Assembly (NCBI RefSeq): GCF_026072635.1
Contig: NZ_AP023081.1
Location: forward strand, 5,328,501-5,392,500
Source: Pseudomonas solani
GTDB taxonomy: Bacteria; Pseudomonadota; Gammaproteobacteria; Pseudomonadales; Pseudomonadaceae
DNA: 64,000 bases
Direction of reading: 5' to 3'
Made by a program: the position numbers and the translations under genes
Shown here: one piece after another, positions 1 through 10,900 of the stretch
Layout: each line of letters begins with the position of its first letter
Position numbering within the stretch: position 1 is the stretch's first letter
Notes under the pieces: generated by a model
What the model was told of the DNA's origin: nothing
What the model saw: the letters and a program-made list of their open reading frames with translations, nothing else
Database searches by the model: none

Positions 1-2135
1 CCGAGCTGCCGGGGCTGGCCTTCGAACAGATTGCCGTGGACGGCCGCGACGCGCAGTTCGACCTGAGCCTGGATATCGTCGACGGCGCAGGCCTGCAGGC
101 GATCTTCACCTACGCCACCGACCTGTTCGAAGCCGCCACCGTAGAGCGCCTGGCCGTCCACTGGCGCAACCTGCTCACCGCCATGGTCGCCCACCCGAAC
201 CAGCGCCTGGCCGAGCTGCCGATGCTGTCGAGTGCCGAGCAGCAAGCCAACCTGCAGGCCTGGAACCCCGCGCCCGCGCGCTTCCCGGTGGACGCTTGCC
301 TGCACCAACTGTTCGAACAGCGTGCCGCCGAAGCGCCGGATTCCATTGCCCTGAGCTTCGAGGGCCAGACCCTGGCCTATGGCGAGCTCAACCGCCGTGC
401 CAACCGCCTGGCCCACCGTTTGATCGCCGAGGGCGTGCAGCCTGACAGCCTGGTCGGCCTGGCCGCCGGCCGTGGCCTGGAAGTGATCGTTGGCCTGCTG
501 GCCATCCTCAAGGCCGGTGGCGCCTATGTGCCCCTGGACCCGGCCTACCCGGAAGATCGCCTGGCCTTCCTGATCGAAGACAGCGGTCTTAGCCTGCTGC
601 TGGCCGAAGACAGTGCTCGTGAGCGTCTGGTCATTCCTGAGCAGGTCCGGGTTCTGTCCCTGGAGCCCGACGATGGCCAGGGTCGCGACGACAACCCCAA
701 TGTCGCCCTCAGCCCCGCCAACCTGGCCTATGTCATCTACACCTCCGGCTCCACCGGCCAGCCCAAGGGCGCACTGCTCAGCCATGCCAACGCCATGCGC
801 CTGTTCACCGCCACCGATGCCTGGTTCAACTTCGGGCCGCAGGATGTCTGGAGCCTGTTCCATTCCTTCGCCTTCGACTTCTCGGTGTGGGAAATCTTCG
901 GCGCGTTGCTGTACGGCGGCCGCCTGGTGATCGTCCCGCAGTGGGTGACCCGTTCGCCCGATGAGTTCCACGCATTGCTTTGCCGTGAAGGCGTCACCGT
1001 GCTGAACCAGACGCCGTCTGCGTTCAAGGCGCTGATGGGCGTGGCTTGTGCGGCGAACGATCAGGCCTCGGCGCTGCGCTATGTGGTGTTCGGTGGTGAA
1101 GCACTGGAAGTAAAAGGCCTGGCGCCCTGGTTCGAACGCTTTGGCGACGCCCAGCCGCGCCTGGTGAATATGTACGGCATCACCGAAACCACGGTGCATG
1201 TGACCTGGCGGCCGCTGTCCATCGACGACCTGCAACAGGGCGCCAGCAGCCCCATTGGTGAGGCCATTCCTGACCTCACTTGGTACCTGCTCGACGGCGC
1301 GCTTAATCCGGTGGCCCAGGGCTGCACCGGTGAGCTGTATGTCGGCGGCCCAGGCCTGGCTCGTGGCTACCTGAAGCGCCCCGGCCTGAGCGCCACGCGC
1401 TTTGTGCCGGACCCGTTCTCGGCGCAGGGCGAGCGGCTGTACCGCACCGGCGACCTGGCGCGCTACCGCAACGACGGTGTGATCGAGTACATCGGCCGGC
1501 TGGACCAGCAGGTGAAAATCCGTGGCTTCCGTATCGAGTTGGGCGAGATCGAAGCGCAGCTTTTGGCGCACCCCTCGATTCGCGAGGCGGCAGTGTTGGC
1601 CCAGGACGGCAACGGCGGCCCGCAGCTGGTGGCTTACCTGGTGCGCAGCAGCGACCTCGACGAAGCCGCTCTGCGTGACGCCCTGAAGGCGCATCTGCGC
1701 GAACACCTGCCGGATTACATGGTGCCGGCGCACCTGCTGTTCCTCGACCACCTGCCCCTGACCACCAACGGCAAGCTCGACCGCAAGGCCCTGCCGGCAC
1801 TGGATGCTGCCCTGCAGCAGCGCGCCTATGAGGCGCCCGCAAGCGAGTTGGAACAGCGCCTGGCAGACATCTGGCAGGCCCTGCTGGGCCTGGAACGGGT
1901 GGGCCGCCACGACAACTTCTTCGAGCTGGGAGGCCACTCCCTGCAACTGGTCATGCTGTCGTCGCGCCTGCGCGACGACCTGGGCATCGAGGTGCCCCTG
2001 CGTGACTTCTACCTGGCCCGGACCCTGGCCGAGCTGGCGGCCTACCTGGAGCCCAGGCTGGGCGCGGGCGGGCTGGACGATGAGTACGACATGATTTTCG
2101 ACGCGCTGGACGAACTGGAGAAAGATGATGCTTAA
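1..2135 (+). CDS. NRPS, C-terminal part: C(tail)-A(Thr)-T; 5' end outside window
   Basis: Last part of a non-ribosomal peptide synthetase that begins left of the window; open in frame from base 3. Order: tail of a condensation domain (to about base 250), adenylation domain (about 290-1800) and thiolation domain with the phosphopantetheine serine in GGHSL near 1938. The A domain has YTSGSTG, FDFSVWE, NQTPS and NMYGITE. The ten pocket positions read DFWNVGMVHK, a known threonine pattern. No epimerase follows, so L-Thr is expected. The stop overlaps the next synthetase start by 11 bases, pointing to coupled translation. The A domain is almost identical in DNA to the Thr A domain of the terminal NRPS on the other strand (about 26,070-27,765). 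By context this is a cytoplasmic pyoverdine peptide synthetase (pvdI- or pvdJ-like); the symbol is left open because these genes are not one-to-one between strains. Confidence 0.93.
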   Translation, partial: ELPGLAFEQIAVDGRDAQFDLSLDIVDGAGLQAIFTYATDLFEAATVERLAVHWRNLLTAMVAHPNQRLAELPMLSSAEQQANLQAWNPAPARFPVDACLHQLFEQRAAEAPDSIALSFEGQTLAYGELNRRANRLAHRLIAEGVQPDSLVGLAAGRGLEVIVGLLAILKAGGAYVPLDPAYPEDRLAFLIEDSGLSLLLAEDSARERLVIPEQVRVLSLEPDDGQGRDDNPNVALSPANLAYVIYTSGSTGQPKGALLSHANAMRLFTATDAWFNFGPQDVWSLFHSFAFDFSVWEIFGALLYGGRLVIVPQWVTRSPDEFHALLCREGVTVLNQTPSAFKALMGVACAANDQASALRYVVFGGEALEVKGLAPWFERFGDAQPRLVNMYGITETTVHVTWRPLSIDDLQQGASSPIGEAIPDLTWYLLDGALNPVAQGCTGELYVGGPGLARGYLKRPGLSATRFVPDPFSAQGERLYRTGDLARYRNDGVIEYIGRLDQQVKIRGFRIELGEIEAQLLAHPSIREAAVLAQDGNGGPQLVAYLVRSSDLDEAALRDALKAHLREHLPDYMVPAHLLFLDHLPLTTNGKLDRKALPALDAALQQRAYEAPASELEQRLADIWQALLGLERVGRHDNFFELGGHSLQLVMLSSRLRDDLGIEVPLRDFYLARTLAELAAYLEPRLGAGGLDDEYDMIFDALDELEKDDA

Positions 2136-2715
2136 GCAAGGCGCCGCACGGGATATCCGCGCTGAGGAACTGATCGAGCGCCTGCGTGGTCTGGACGCCG
2201 GCAAGCGTCGGCAGTTCTTCGCCAAGCTGCGCCAGATGGGCATCGACGTGGCGCGCCTGCCCATCGTCCCGGCCTGCGAGCGCGGCCGCCATGGGCTGTC
2301 CTATGCGCAGCAGCGGCAATGGTTCCTCTGGAAGCTCGACCCGCACAGCGCCGCCTACCACATTCCGGTGGTGCTGCGACTCCAGGGCGCGGTAGATGCC
2401 GGCGCGCTGGAACAGGCCTTCCATGGGCTTATCGACCGTCATGAAAGCCTGCGCACCCGCTTCGTCGAAGAAGACGGCGAGGTCCACCAGCAGATCGAAG
2501 AGGCGCTCGACTTCACGCTGGACGTCACCCGCCTGCAGGCCGGGGCAGGGCAAGAACACGTGCTGAACGACTACCTGGAAGCGCGCATCCTCGAACCCTT
2601 CGATCTCGAAAAGGGCCCGCTGATCCGCGCGGCACTGGCGTGCACGGGGAGGCGGAGCAGGTGCTGGTGGTGGTGCTCCATCACAGCATCACCGATGGCT
2701 GGTCCATGGGCGTGA
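2125..2715 (+). CDS. NRPS fragment 1: N-terminus and first part of condensation domain
   Basis: First readable piece of the broken synthetase. It opens with an N-terminal linker, then the condensation start LSYAQQRQWFLWKLDP and RHESLRTRF. Homology holds to about base 2638 (LIRAALA); the remaining 25 or so codons are out-of-frame sequence. The condensation domain resumes one frame over, with HHSITDG. Starting at 2128 (the second ATG) is equally possible. Confidence 0.6.
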   Translation: MMLKQGAARDIRAEELIERLRGLDAGKRRQFFAKLRQMGIDVARLPIVPACERGRHGLSYAQQRQWFLWKLDPHSAAYHIPVVLRLQGAVDAGALEQAFHGLIDRHESLRTRFVEEDGEVHQQIEEALDFTLDVTRLQAGAGQEHVLNDYLEARILEPFDLEKGPLIRAALACTGRRSRCWWWCSITASPMAGPWA

Positions 2716-4154
2716 TGGTCGATGACCTGCTGGCGCTCTACAAAGCCGCCGTCGAGCACACGGCGGCGCAGCTCGAACCCCTGCCGATCCAGTTCCGCGA
2801 CTACGCCGCCTGGCAGCGCCAATGGCTGGAAGCCGGTGAGCGCGAACGCCAGCTGGGCTGGTGGAAGGAGCGCCTAGGGGAAGGCCGGGCGCTGCTCGAA
2901 CTGCCCACCGACCACGCGCGCCCCCCGGTGCAGAGCCACCGTGGCGCCCGTTTCGACGTTCCGCTGCCGGCCCGACTGGCCGCTGCCCTGAGGGCGCTCG
3001 CTCGTAGCCAGGACACCACGCTGTTCTCGCTGCTCCTGGCGTCGTTCCAGGTGCTGCTGCACCGCTACAGCGGCCAGGCCGAGGTGCGCGTGGGTGTGCC
3101 CATGGCCAACCGCAACCGCCGGGAAAGCGAGCGGCTGATCGGGCTGTTCATCAACACCCAGGTGTTCCAGGGCGTGATGCATGGCCACACCCGCTTCAGC
3201 GAGCTGCTGCAGCAACTGCAACAGATGGGGCTGGAGGCGCAGGCCTACCAGGACCTGCCCTTCGAACAACTGGTGGAGGCGCTGCAGCCCGAGCGCAGCC
3301 TCAGCCACAACCCGCTGTTCCAGGTGATGTACAACCACCAGGCCAAGGGCGGCGCACTTGCCGGCTTGCCCGGCCTGGCGGTGGAAAGCCTGACCTGGGA
3401 CAGCGGCACCGCGCAGCTGGACCTGACCCTGGAAACCTGTGATGAAGGCGATGGCCTGAGCGCCAGCCTGGTGTACGCCACCGACCTGTTCGAAGCCGCG
3501 ACCATCGAACGCATGGCCGGCCATTGGCTGGGCCTGCTGGAGGCCATCCTCGCCCAGCCCGACGCACCCATCGCTGAGCTATCTATGCTCTCGCCGGCAG
3601 AGCGCGAGGCCCAGTTACACGGCTGGAACGCCACCGCCACCGACTACCCACTGACTACCCCGGTTCACCATCTGATCGAAGCCCAGGTGTTGCGCAATCC
3701 CGATGCGCCGGCTCTGGCCTTTGGCGCTGAAACGCTCAGCTACGCCGAACTCAACCGCCGCGCCAACCGCCTGGCCCACGCGCTGATCGCTCGTGGCGTG
3801 GGGCCGGACAGCCTGGTGGGCATCGCCGTCGAGCGTTCCATCGAGATGGTCGTGGGCTTGCTGGCCATTCTCAAAGCCGGTGGCGCCTATGTGCCGCTGG
3901 ACCCGGAATACCCGGCCGAGCGCCTGACCTACATGCTCGACGACAGCGCCGTGAAACTGCTGCTGAGCCAGTCGCACCTGGACCTGCCACTGGCGGCAGG
4001 CGTGCAGCGTATCGATCTGGATCAGGCGCTACTGGGTGACTTCCCGGAGACCAATCCCGGTGTCACGCTCGATGCTGAAAACCTCGCCTATGTGATCTAC
4101 ACCTCCGGCTCCACCGGTAAACCCAAGGGGCCGGTAACCGCCACTCTGCACTGA
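2640..4154 (+). CDS. NRPS fragment 2: rest of condensation domain and start of Ser A domain
   Basis: Continuation of the synthetase after the first frame break. It holds HHSITDG of the condensation domain near 2680, the rest of that domain to about 3560, and the first part of the adenylation domain up to YTSGSTGKPKG near 4125. It then runs into a stop after a second one-base loss. The paralogous Ser A domain on the other strand has one base more at this point (about 30,255-30,275), which locates the loss. The GTG at its 5' end is not a real start. Confidence 0.6.
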   Translation: MHGEAEQVLVVVLHHSITDGWSMGVMVDDLLALYKAAVEHTAAQLEPLPIQFRDYAAWQRQWLEAGERERQLGWWKERLGEGRALLELPTDHARPPVQSHRGARFDVPLPARLAAALRALARSQDTTLFSLLLASFQVLLHRYSGQAEVRVGVPMANRNRRESERLIGLFINTQVFQGVMHGHTRFSELLQQLQQMGLEAQAYQDLPFEQLVEALQPERSLSHNPLFQVMYNHQAKGGALAGLPGLAVESLTWDSGTAQLDLTLETCDEGDGLSASLVYATDLFEAATIERMAGHWLGLLEAILAQPDAPIAELSMLSPAEREAQLHGWNATATDYPLTTPVHHLIEAQVLRNPDAPALAFGAETLSYAELNRRANRLAHALIARGVGPDSLVGIAVERSIEMVVGLLAILKAGGAYVPLDPEYPAERLTYMLDDSAVKLLLSQSHLDLPLAAGVQRIDLDQALLGDFPETNPGVTLDAENLAYVIYTSGSTGKPKGPVTATLH

Positions 4155-4171
4155 CCAACCGCCTGTGCTGG

Positions 4172-6559
4172 ATGCAGCAAGCCTATGGTTTGGATGCCAG
4201 CGACAGCGTGCTGCAAAAGACGCCGTTCAGCTTCGATGTCTCGGTGTGGGAGTTCTTTTGGCCGCTGATGACGGGCGCTCGCTTGGTCGTGGCCGCCCCT
4301 GGCGACCATCGCGACCCGGCCAAGCTGGTGGCGCTGATCGAACAGGAGCGGGTAAGCACGCTGCACTTCGTGCCCTCGATGCTGCAGGCCTTCCTGCTCG
4401 ACCCGCAGGTAGAGCGTTGCAGCAGCCTCAAACGCATCATCTGCAGCGGTGAAGCCCTGCCGGTGGATGCGCAGCAGCAAGTGTTCGCCCGCCTGCCGCA
4501 AGCTGGTTTGTACAACCTCTATGGCCCCACCGAAGCGGCTATCGACGTCACCCACTGGACCTGCCGCGATGAAGGCAAAGACGGTGTGCCCATCGGCCAG
4601 CCGATCGCCAACCTCGGTTGCTACATCCTCGACAGCAATCTGGAGCCAGTGCCGGTGGGTGTATTGGGTGAGCTGTACCTGGCCGGCGAAGGCCTGGCCC
4701 GGGGTTACCACCGCCGCCCAGCACTGACCGCCGAACGCTTTGTCGCCAACCCCTTCGTGGCCGGCGAGCGTATGTACCGCACCGGCGACCTGGCCCGTTA
4801 TCGCCCGGACGGCGTGATCGAATACGCCGGCCGCATCGACCACCAGGTGAAAATCCGTGGCCTGCGCATCGAACTGGGCGAAATCGAAGCCCGTTTGATG
4901 GAACTGGCTGAAGTCCGCGAAGCGGTGGTGCTGGCGGTCGACCAGCGCCTTGTTGGCTATGTGGTCCCGGCGCAGGTCGATCTGGACACCGAACAACTGG
5001 CCAGTCAGCTGCGCCAGGGGCTGCCGGACTATATGGTCCCAGCCCAGTGGGTGCTGCTGGATGCCATGCCGCTAAGTCCCAACGGCAAGCTGGAGCGCAA
5101 GGCGCTGCCACAGCCGGAAGCCGGGCAGTCGCGCAAGGCCTATGTGGCGCCAGCCACCGCGACGCAGCAGCACCTGGCTGCGATCTGGCAGGAGATTCTG
5201 GGTGTTGCGCAGGTGGGTGCGCAGGACAATTTCTTCGAACTGGGCGGCGACTCCATCGTCTCCATCCAGGTCGTCAGCCGGGCCCGGCAAAAGGGCATCC
5301 TCATCAGCCCCAAGGACCTGTTCCAGCATCAGACCATCGAGGCCCTGGCGGCCGTCGCCCGCCACGATAACGGCCCGGCAACGGTGGAGCAGGGCCCCCT
5401 GACCGGTAGCACCCCGCTGTTGCCGGCGCAGAGGATGTTCTTCGACGCCCAATGGCCGGATGCCCACCATTGGAACCAATCGGTGCTGCTGCATCCCGCG
5501 CAGCCCCTGCAGGCCGATGTGCTGGAGCAGGCGCTGGGCGCCCTGGTGCAGCGGCACGACGCGCTGCGCCTCAGGTTCACCCAGGTTTCCGGCGTTTGGC
5601 AGGCGCACTTCGCGGCGCCCGCCGGCGAACCGGTGCTGGCGCAGCGTCAACTGGCCGAACCGGCGCAGTTGGCGGCGCTGTGCGATGAGGTGCAGGGCAG
5701 CCTGGATCTGGAGCACGGGCCCTTGCTGCGCGTGGTGCTGGTCGACATGGGCGACGCCGGCCAGCGCTTGCTGGTGGTGATCCACCACCTGGCCGTGGAC
5801 GGCGTGTCGTGGCGGGTGCTGTTCGACGACCTGCAACAGGCCTATGCCCAAGCTGCCCGGGCGAGGCCCCTGTCTTCGCGCCGAAGGGTGCGTCGGTCAA
5901 GGCCTGGGCCGAGCGGCTGCAGGCCCATGCCACCCGTGGGGGCGCCGAGGCTGAATTCGAGTTTTGGCAGGCCTACCTGGGCGATGCCCAACCTGGCTTG
6001 CCGCAGCAGCGCGAAGGGCGCGCCACCTACCGCCAGGCGGCCCATGCCAACGCGCACCTGGACAAGGACACCACCCGCCGCCTGCTGCAGGAGGCGCCGG
6101 CGGCCTACCGCACGCGCATCAATGATTTGCTGCTCACGGCGCTGGCCCGGGTGCTTTGCCGTTGGACCGGCAACCTCTCGGCCCTGGTGCAGCTCGAAGG
6201 GCACGGTCGCGAGGACCTGGGCGACGGGCTCGACGTCAGCCAGACCCTGGGCTGGTTCACCAGCTTCTTCCCCGTGCACCTGCACCCGCAGGGCAGCCTG
6301 GGCGACTCGATCAAGCGCATCAAGGAAGACCTGCGCAGCGTCCCGGACGGCGGCGTTGGCTTCACCGCCCTGCGCTACCTGGGGGCGGGCGAGGTGCCGG
6401 CACGGATGGCGGCCCTGCCGGCACCGAGCGTCACCTTCAACTACCTGGGCCAGCTCGATGGCAGCTTCGCTGCCGAGGGCGGCCTGTTCGTGCCGGCCAA
6501 GGAGCCCGCCGGGCGCGAGCAAAGCCTGGAGGCGCCGCTGCCCAACGGCCTGGTGCTGA
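4172..6559 (+). CDS. NRPS fragment 3: Ser A domain, T, start of epimerase
   Basis: Third piece. It contains the core of the serine adenylation domain (FDVSVWEF, HFVPSML, CSGEALP, NLYGPTE), a thiolation domain with GGDSI near 5250, and the first third of an epimerase with HHLAVDGVSWR near 5790. From about base 5860 the translation turns into low-complexity Arg/Pro-rich sequence, so true coding ends there and continues one frame over. The ATG at 4172 is an internal methionine rather than a start. Confidence 0.6.
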   Translation: MQQAYGLDASDSVLQKTPFSFDVSVWEFFWPLMTGARLVVAAPGDHRDPAKLVALIEQERVSTLHFVPSMLQAFLLDPQVERCSSLKRIICSGEALPVDAQQQVFARLPQAGLYNLYGPTEAAIDVTHWTCRDEGKDGVPIGQPIANLGCYILDSNLEPVPVGVLGELYLAGEGLARGYHRRPALTAERFVANPFVAGERMYRTGDLARYRPDGVIEYAGRIDHQVKIRGLRIELGEIEARLMELAEVREAVVLAVDQRLVGYVVPAQVDLDTEQLASQLRQGLPDYMVPAQWVLLDAMPLSPNGKLERKALPQPEAGQSRKAYVAPATATQQHLAAIWQEILGVAQVGAQDNFFELGGDSIVSIQVVSRARQKGILISPKDLFQHQTIEALAAVARHDNGPATVEQGPLTGSTPLLPAQRMFFDAQWPDAHHWNQSVLLHPAQPLQADVLEQALGALVQRHDALRLRFTQVSGVWQAHFAAPAGEPVLAQRQLAEPAQLAALCDEVQGSLDLEHGPLLRVVLVDMGDAGQRLLVVIHHLAVDGVSWRVLFDDLQQAYAQAARARPLSSRRRVRRSRPGPSGCRPMPPVGAPRLNSSFGRPTWAMPNLACRSSAKGAPPTARRPMPTRTWTRTPPAACCRRRRRPTARASMICCSRRWPGCFAVGPATSRPWCSSKGTVARTWATGSTSARPWAGSPASSPCTCTRRAAWATRSSASRKTCAASRTAALASPPCATWGRARCRHGWRPCRHRASPSTTWASSMAASLPRAACSCRPRSPPGASKAWRRRCPTAWC

Positions 6560-7905
6560 ACGGGCAGGTCTACGACGGCCAGCTGGCCATCGACTGGTGC
6601 TACAGCCATGAGTGCTTCGACGCGGCGACGGTTCAGGCGCTGGCCGATGACTTCGCCCACGAACTGCGCGCACTGGTCGAGCATTGCTGCGCCAGTGGCG
6701 AGCAGGGCGTGACGCCGTCCGACTTCCCGCTGATGCCGCTCACCCAGCAGCAGCTGGATGCCCTGCCGGGCCCGGTGGCGCAGCTGCAGGACATCTACCC
6801 GCTGTCGCCGATGCAGCAGGGCATGCTGTTCCACAGCCTCTACCAGGAATCGCGCGCGGAGTACGTCAACCAGCTGCGCGTGGATGCCGAGGGCCTGGAG
6901 CCGCAGCGCTTCCGCGATGCCTGGCAGCACGCGATGGACCGTCACGACGTGCTGCGCAGTGCGTTTCTCTGGCAAGCCGACATGGAGAAGCCGCTGCAGA
7001 TCGTCCAGCGCCGCGTGGACATGCCCTTCGAGGTGCTCGACTGGCGGGCGCAGGCGGACAGCGCCCAGGCACTGGATGCCCTGGCGGATGACGAGCGCAA
7101 CCGCGGCTTCGAACTGAGCAGCGCGCCGCTGCTGCGGATCAAGCTGGTGCAACTGGCGGAAGGCCGTTGCCACCTGGTCCTGACCCATCACCACATCCTG
7201 GTGGACGGCTGGAGCCTGTCCCTGCTGCTGGGCGAGGTGCTGCAGCATTACGCCGGCCAGCCGCTGCCCGGCCGCGCAGGGCGCTACGCCGACTACATCG
7301 GTTGGTTGCAACAGCGTGACGCCCAGGCCAGCGAGCAGTTCTGGCGCCCCCTGCTGGCGACCCTGGAGGAGCCGACCCGCCTGGCCAGGGCCAACCCCAT
7401 GCCGTTGGCCGCCAGTGGCTACGGCGACCACCGTGTGCAGTTCGACCCTGCCCGCAGCCACGGGCTGCAAGAGGCGGCCCGACACGCCAAGGTCACCCTC
7501 AACACCCTGGTGCAAGCCGCCTGGTTGCTGCTGCTGCAGCGCTACACGGGGCAAACGACGGTGGCATTCGGTGCAACGGTCGCCGGTCGCCCGGCGGAGC
7601 TGCCGGGCATCGAAGAGCAGGTCGGCCTGTTCATCAACACGCTGCCGGTGATCGCTGCGCCGGCACCGCAGCAGAGCGTGACGCACTGGCTGGAGCAGGT
7701 GCAGGCGCTCAACCTGGAGCTGCGCGACCACGAGCACACGCCGCTGTACGAAATCCAGCGCTGGGCGGGGCAGGGCGGTGAGAGCCTGTTCGACACCCTG
7801 ATGGTGTTCGAGAACTACCCCATGTCCGCCGCGCTGCAGCAAGGCGCCCCCAGGGGCTGCGCTTCGGCGAGGTGGCCAACCACGAGCGCACCAACTACCC
7901 GCTGA
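5809..7905 (+). CDS. NRPS fragment 4: rest of epimerase and D-to-L condensation domain
   Basis: Fourth piece. Meaningful sequence begins near 5860 and holds the rest of the epimerase (EGHGRED, FNYLGQLDG), then a condensation domain of the type that accepts D-residues (IYPLSPMQQGMLFH near 6795, HHILVDG near 7190). Homology is lost at about 7850 in a CCCCC-AGGGG stretch and resumes in the next frame. Confidence 0.6.
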   Translation: MAGAVRRPATGLCPSCPGEAPVFAPKGASVKAWAERLQAHATRGGAEAEFEFWQAYLGDAQPGLPQQREGRATYRQAAHANAHLDKDTTRRLLQEAPAAYRTRINDLLLTALARVLCRWTGNLSALVQLEGHGREDLGDGLDVSQTLGWFTSFFPVHLHPQGSLGDSIKRIKEDLRSVPDGGVGFTALRYLGAGEVPARMAALPAPSVTFNYLGQLDGSFAAEGGLFVPAKEPAGREQSLEAPLPNGLVLNGQVYDGQLAIDWCYSHECFDAATVQALADDFAHELRALVEHCCASGEQGVTPSDFPLMPLTQQQLDALPGPVAQLQDIYPLSPMQQGMLFHSLYQESRAEYVNQLRVDAEGLEPQRFRDAWQHAMDRHDVLRSAFLWQADMEKPLQIVQRRVDMPFEVLDWRAQADSAQALDALADDERNRGFELSSAPLLRIKLVQLAEGRCHLVLTHHHILVDGWSLSLLLGEVLQHYAGQPLPGRAGRYADYIGWLQQRDAQASEQFWRPLLATLEEPTRLARANPMPLAASGYGDHRVQFDPARSHGLQEAARHAKVTLNTLVQAAWLLLLQRYTGQTTVAFGATVAGRPAELPGIEEQVGLFINTLPVIAAPAPQQSVTHWLEQVQALNLELRDHEHTPLYEIQRWAGQGGESLFDTLMVFENYPMSAALQQGAPRGCASARWPTTSAPTTR

Positions 7906-10900
7906 CCCTGAGCGTCAGCCTGGAAGACGGCCTGGTCCTGGAGTTCAGCTATGACAAGGCGCACTTCACCGAGGCGGTGGTGCAGCGCCTGGCGGGCCAC
8001 CTGTCGAGCCTGATCGGGCTGATGGCCGCGCAACCCCAGGCCGCGCTGGGCAGCCTGGACTACCTGGATGCCGGCGAGCGGCAGCAACTGGTCGGGCAAT
8101 GGAGCAGCGCCACCCTGGATTACCCCAGCGAGCGCTTCGTGCACCAGCTGTTCGAGGACCAGGCCGGCACCACGCCGACCGCCGCGGCGCTGCTGTTCGA
8201 GAGCCGCCAGTTGTCCTATGCCGAGCTCAACGCCCGTGCCAACCGCCTGGCCCGGCACCTGATGGCGCTGGGCGTGGGGCCGGATGTGCGGGTCGGCCTC
8301 GCCGTGGAGCGCGGGCTCGACCTGGTGATCGGCCTGCTGGCGGTGCTCAAGGCCGGCGGCGCCTATGTGCCGCTGGACCCGGGCTACCCGGCCGACCGCC
8401 TGCTGTGCATGATCGAAGACAGCGGCGCGGCATTGGTCCTGACCCAGCAGCCGTTGCTGCAGACCCTGCCGATTCCCGCCGGCCTGCCGCGCCTGTGCCT
8501 GGACCGCGACGACGCCTGGCAAGGCCTCGACAGCAGCGACCCGCAGGTGCACCTGCACCCGCACAACCTGGCCTACGTCATGTTCACCTCGGGCTCGACG
8601 GGCCGGCCCAAGGGCGTGGGCATCAGCCATCAGGCCCTGGCCCGGCATGCCTGGGTGGCCCTGGACTTCTTCGACCTCGGTGCAGAAGACCGGGTGTTGC
8701 AGTTCTCCACCTTCAACTTCGACGGTTTCGTCGAGCAGCTCTACCCCGCACTGATCTGCGGGGCGGCGGTGGTGCTGCGCGGCAGCGAGATCTGGGACAG
8801 CGAAACCTTCTACCGCGAGCTGCTGGACAAACGCATCAGCGTCGTCGACCTCACCACCGCCTACTGGAGCATGATCGCCCGCGACTTCGCCGAGGTCGGC
8901 CCGCGCAGCTACGGCGCGCTGCGCCAGGTCCACAGCGGTGGCGAGGCCATGCCGCCGGAAGGGCTGTCGGCCTGGCGCCAGGCGGGGCTGGGCGCTATCC
9001 GCCTGCTCAACACCTACGGCCCCACCGAGGCCACCGTCACCGCCACCACCCTGGATTGCGCGCCCTATGTCAGCGAGGCACGGCCGTTGCCGCTGACCCT
9101 GCCCATTGGCCGGGTGCTGCCCGGGCGCAGCATCTACCTGCTGGACGAAGTGGGCTTGCCCGCGCCGGTCGGCATGATCGGCGAGCTGGTGATCGGCGGC
9201 GAGCTGCTGGCACGGGGTTACTTCAACCGCCCGGGCCTGACCGCCGAGCGCTTCATCCCCGACCCCTTCGCCAGCGAACCGGGTGCCCGCCTGTACCGCA
9301 CCGGCGACCTGGCGCGCTACAACGCCGAGGGCGAAATCGAGTACGTCGGCCGCGTCGACCATCAGGTGAAGATCCGTGGCTTCCGCATCGAACTGGGCGA
9401 GATCGAAGCGCGCCTGCTGGAACAGGACAGCGTGCGCGACGCCGTGGTGCTGGCCCTGCCGGGTGCCAACGGCCTGCAGATCGTCGGCTACGTGGTGCCG
9501 CAGGAACCGGGCTTGCTGGCTGCCGATGGCGACGAGCAGGGCCGCTGGCGCGCAGCGGTGGGTGAGCGGCTCAAGGCGCAGCTGCCGGACTACATGGTCC
9601 CCGGTTGCCTGGTGCTGCTGGAAAGCTTCCCCCTGAGCCCCAACGGCAAGCTGGACCGCAAGGCCTTGCCGGCCCCCGACGCCGCCTCGCAACAACAGCG
9701 CTTCGAAGCGCCGGCCGATGAGCTGGAAGCTCGCCTGGCCGATGTCTGGCAGGACGTCCTCGGGCTGGAGCGGGTCGGCCGCGGCGACCACTTCTTCGAG
9801 CTGGGTGGCCACTCGCTGCTGGCCACCCAGGTGGTGGCGCGCCTGCGTCGCTGCATCGAGCAACCGGTGAGCCTGCGCGACCTCTTCGAGGCGCCGGTGC
9901 TCAGCGCCCTGGGCGAACGCCTGCGCAGCCGCGCAGCACAGCCGGACGCCGCACGGGCCAGTGCCCAGCCGCTGGTGACCCGACGCACCGGTGCGGCCAC
10001 GCTGTCACTGGCGCAACGCCGGCTGTGGGTGATCGAGCAGTTCTCCGCCAGTGGGGCCTATGGCATGCCGATGGCTCTGCGCCTGAGCGGCGAGCTGCAG
10101 GCACCGTTGCTCGCCCAGGCGCTGAACGAGGTCATCCGCCGCCACGAAATCCTGCGCACGGCCTATGTGGCCGATGACGAGGGCGACCCTCTCGCCCTCG
10201 TCAGCGAACACCTCGCCATCGAACTGCCGTTGCTCGACCTGTCCACGCTGCCCCGCGATGAGCGCGACGCCAGGGTGGTCGCTGCGGTGGAAGACAATGC
10301 GCAAAGCCCCATCAGCCTGTTGCGCGCGCCGCTGCTGCGGGCCCGGCTGCTGCGCCTCGATGCCGAGGAGCACGTGTTGCTGTTCGCCATGCACCACATC
10401 ATTTCCGATGGTTGGTCCCTGTCGATCCTGGCTGGCGAGGTGATGGAGATCTACAGCCGCCTGCGTGAGAACGACCTGGCGCCACTGCCGGAGCTGCCCC
10501 TGCAATACGCCGACTTCGCCGCCTGGCAGCAAGACCTCGAACGCAGTGGTGCCTTGCAGGCGCAGGCCGATTTCTGGGCCGCGAACCTGGCCGGCAGCTC
10601 CGGGTTGCTGGCCCTGCCGAGCGACCGGCCGCGACCGGCCAATGCCTCCCTGGCGGGGCGTGAAGTGTCGTTCGTGATCGAGCCGGCCCTTGGTCGTGGC
10701 TTGCACGAGCTCGCCCGCAGCCAGGGCACCACGCTCTACAACGTTCTGCTGGCGGCGTTCCAGGTCATGCTGCACCGCATTGGCGCCAGCGACGACATCG
10801 TCATCGGCGTGGACGTGGCCGGGCGTGGCCAGGTGGAGCTGGAAACCCTGATCGGCTTCTTCGTCAACGTGCTGCCCGTGCGCTCCCGCTACGCCGCCGC

